A DNA stretch of 64,000 nucleotides from Wuchereria bancrofti (taxonomy: Eukaryota; Nematoda; Chromadorea; Rhabditida; Onchocercidae). The DNA lies in NCBI GenBank assembly GCA_005281725.1, contig SSBO01000003.1, forward strand, positions 6,448,495-6,512,494, in the 5' to 3' direction. Shown piece after piece: positions 63,868 through 64,000 of the stretch (positions are counted from its first letter, which is position 1; each line of letters opens with the position of its first letter). Made by a program: the position numbers and the translations under genes. A model generated the notes under the pieces. That model was not told the origin of the DNA and did no database searches. It worked only from the letters and a program-made list of their open reading frames with translations.

Positions 63868-64000
63868 ACGATACAAAAAATGAAAGTTTGCATCTACAAT
63901 TAAGCAGTATTAAAAAAAAAGATGAATCTCAAATTTTGCACAAAATTTGAAATTAAGTTTTACGCTTTCTGAAATTTTTACACCTGAATATAATCAATAA
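63868..64000. other. 3' flank at the window end
   Basis: Short AT-rich tail after the ML-domain gene, with nothing to report. Confidence 0.5.

Overview
The window looks like nuclear DNA of a nematode, most likely a clade III spirurid or filarial worm. The evidence is an AT-rich background, short exons split by many GT..AG introns, and several first coding exons that begin a few bases after a TTTCAG-type acceptor, as expected for spliced-leader trans-splicing. All encoded proteins are ordinary metazoan families plus nematode-style genes. The species is an inference. No bacterial, viral or transposase gene was found.

Layout. 1-1.0 kb: no gene seen. 1.0-5.0 kb (+): SRP72 of the signal recognition particle. 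5.4-8.8 kb (-): two adjacent, possibly joined, multi-pass membrane protein genes of unknown function. 10.9-14.3 kb (-): TBC1D20-type Rab GAP. 15.7-18.9 kb (+): ETHE1-type persulfide dioxygenase. 20.0-26.1 kb (+): XPF/ERCC4 repair endonuclease. 28.9-30.7 kb (+): N-myristoylated-looking globin. Then a run of five minus-strand genes: TVP23 (32.1-33.3), NRDE2 (34.2-41.8), a lysine-rich gene that I do not recognise (43.1-47.6), the dynactin actin ARP1 (49.4-51.9) and ribosomal protein S18 (52.4-53.5). 54.3-60.1 kb (+): EMC1. 62.3-63.9 kb (+): a small secreted ML-domain (MD-2/GM2A-like) lipid-binding protein.

For ETHE1, TBC1D20, TVP23, the globin, RPS18, the ML protein and the 5.4-7.1 kb membrane gene I placed every exon by hand and the splice phases close, giving 242, 410, 187, 268, 154, 176 and 323 residues. 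The other gene models are recognised from exon content, but some boundaries are approximate.

There is no operon-like functional theme. Several genes serve the secretory pathway (SRP72, EMC1, TBC1D20, TVP23), but their neighbourhood looks incidental. The most unusual sequence features are: an inverted repeat of about 80 bp inside NRDE2, next to a candidate frame-preserving cassette exon; a 40-bp partial exon duplication in the membrane-protein locus; a duplicated 5' splice site in EMC1; and an RPS18 stop codon that overlaps its poly(A) hexamer.
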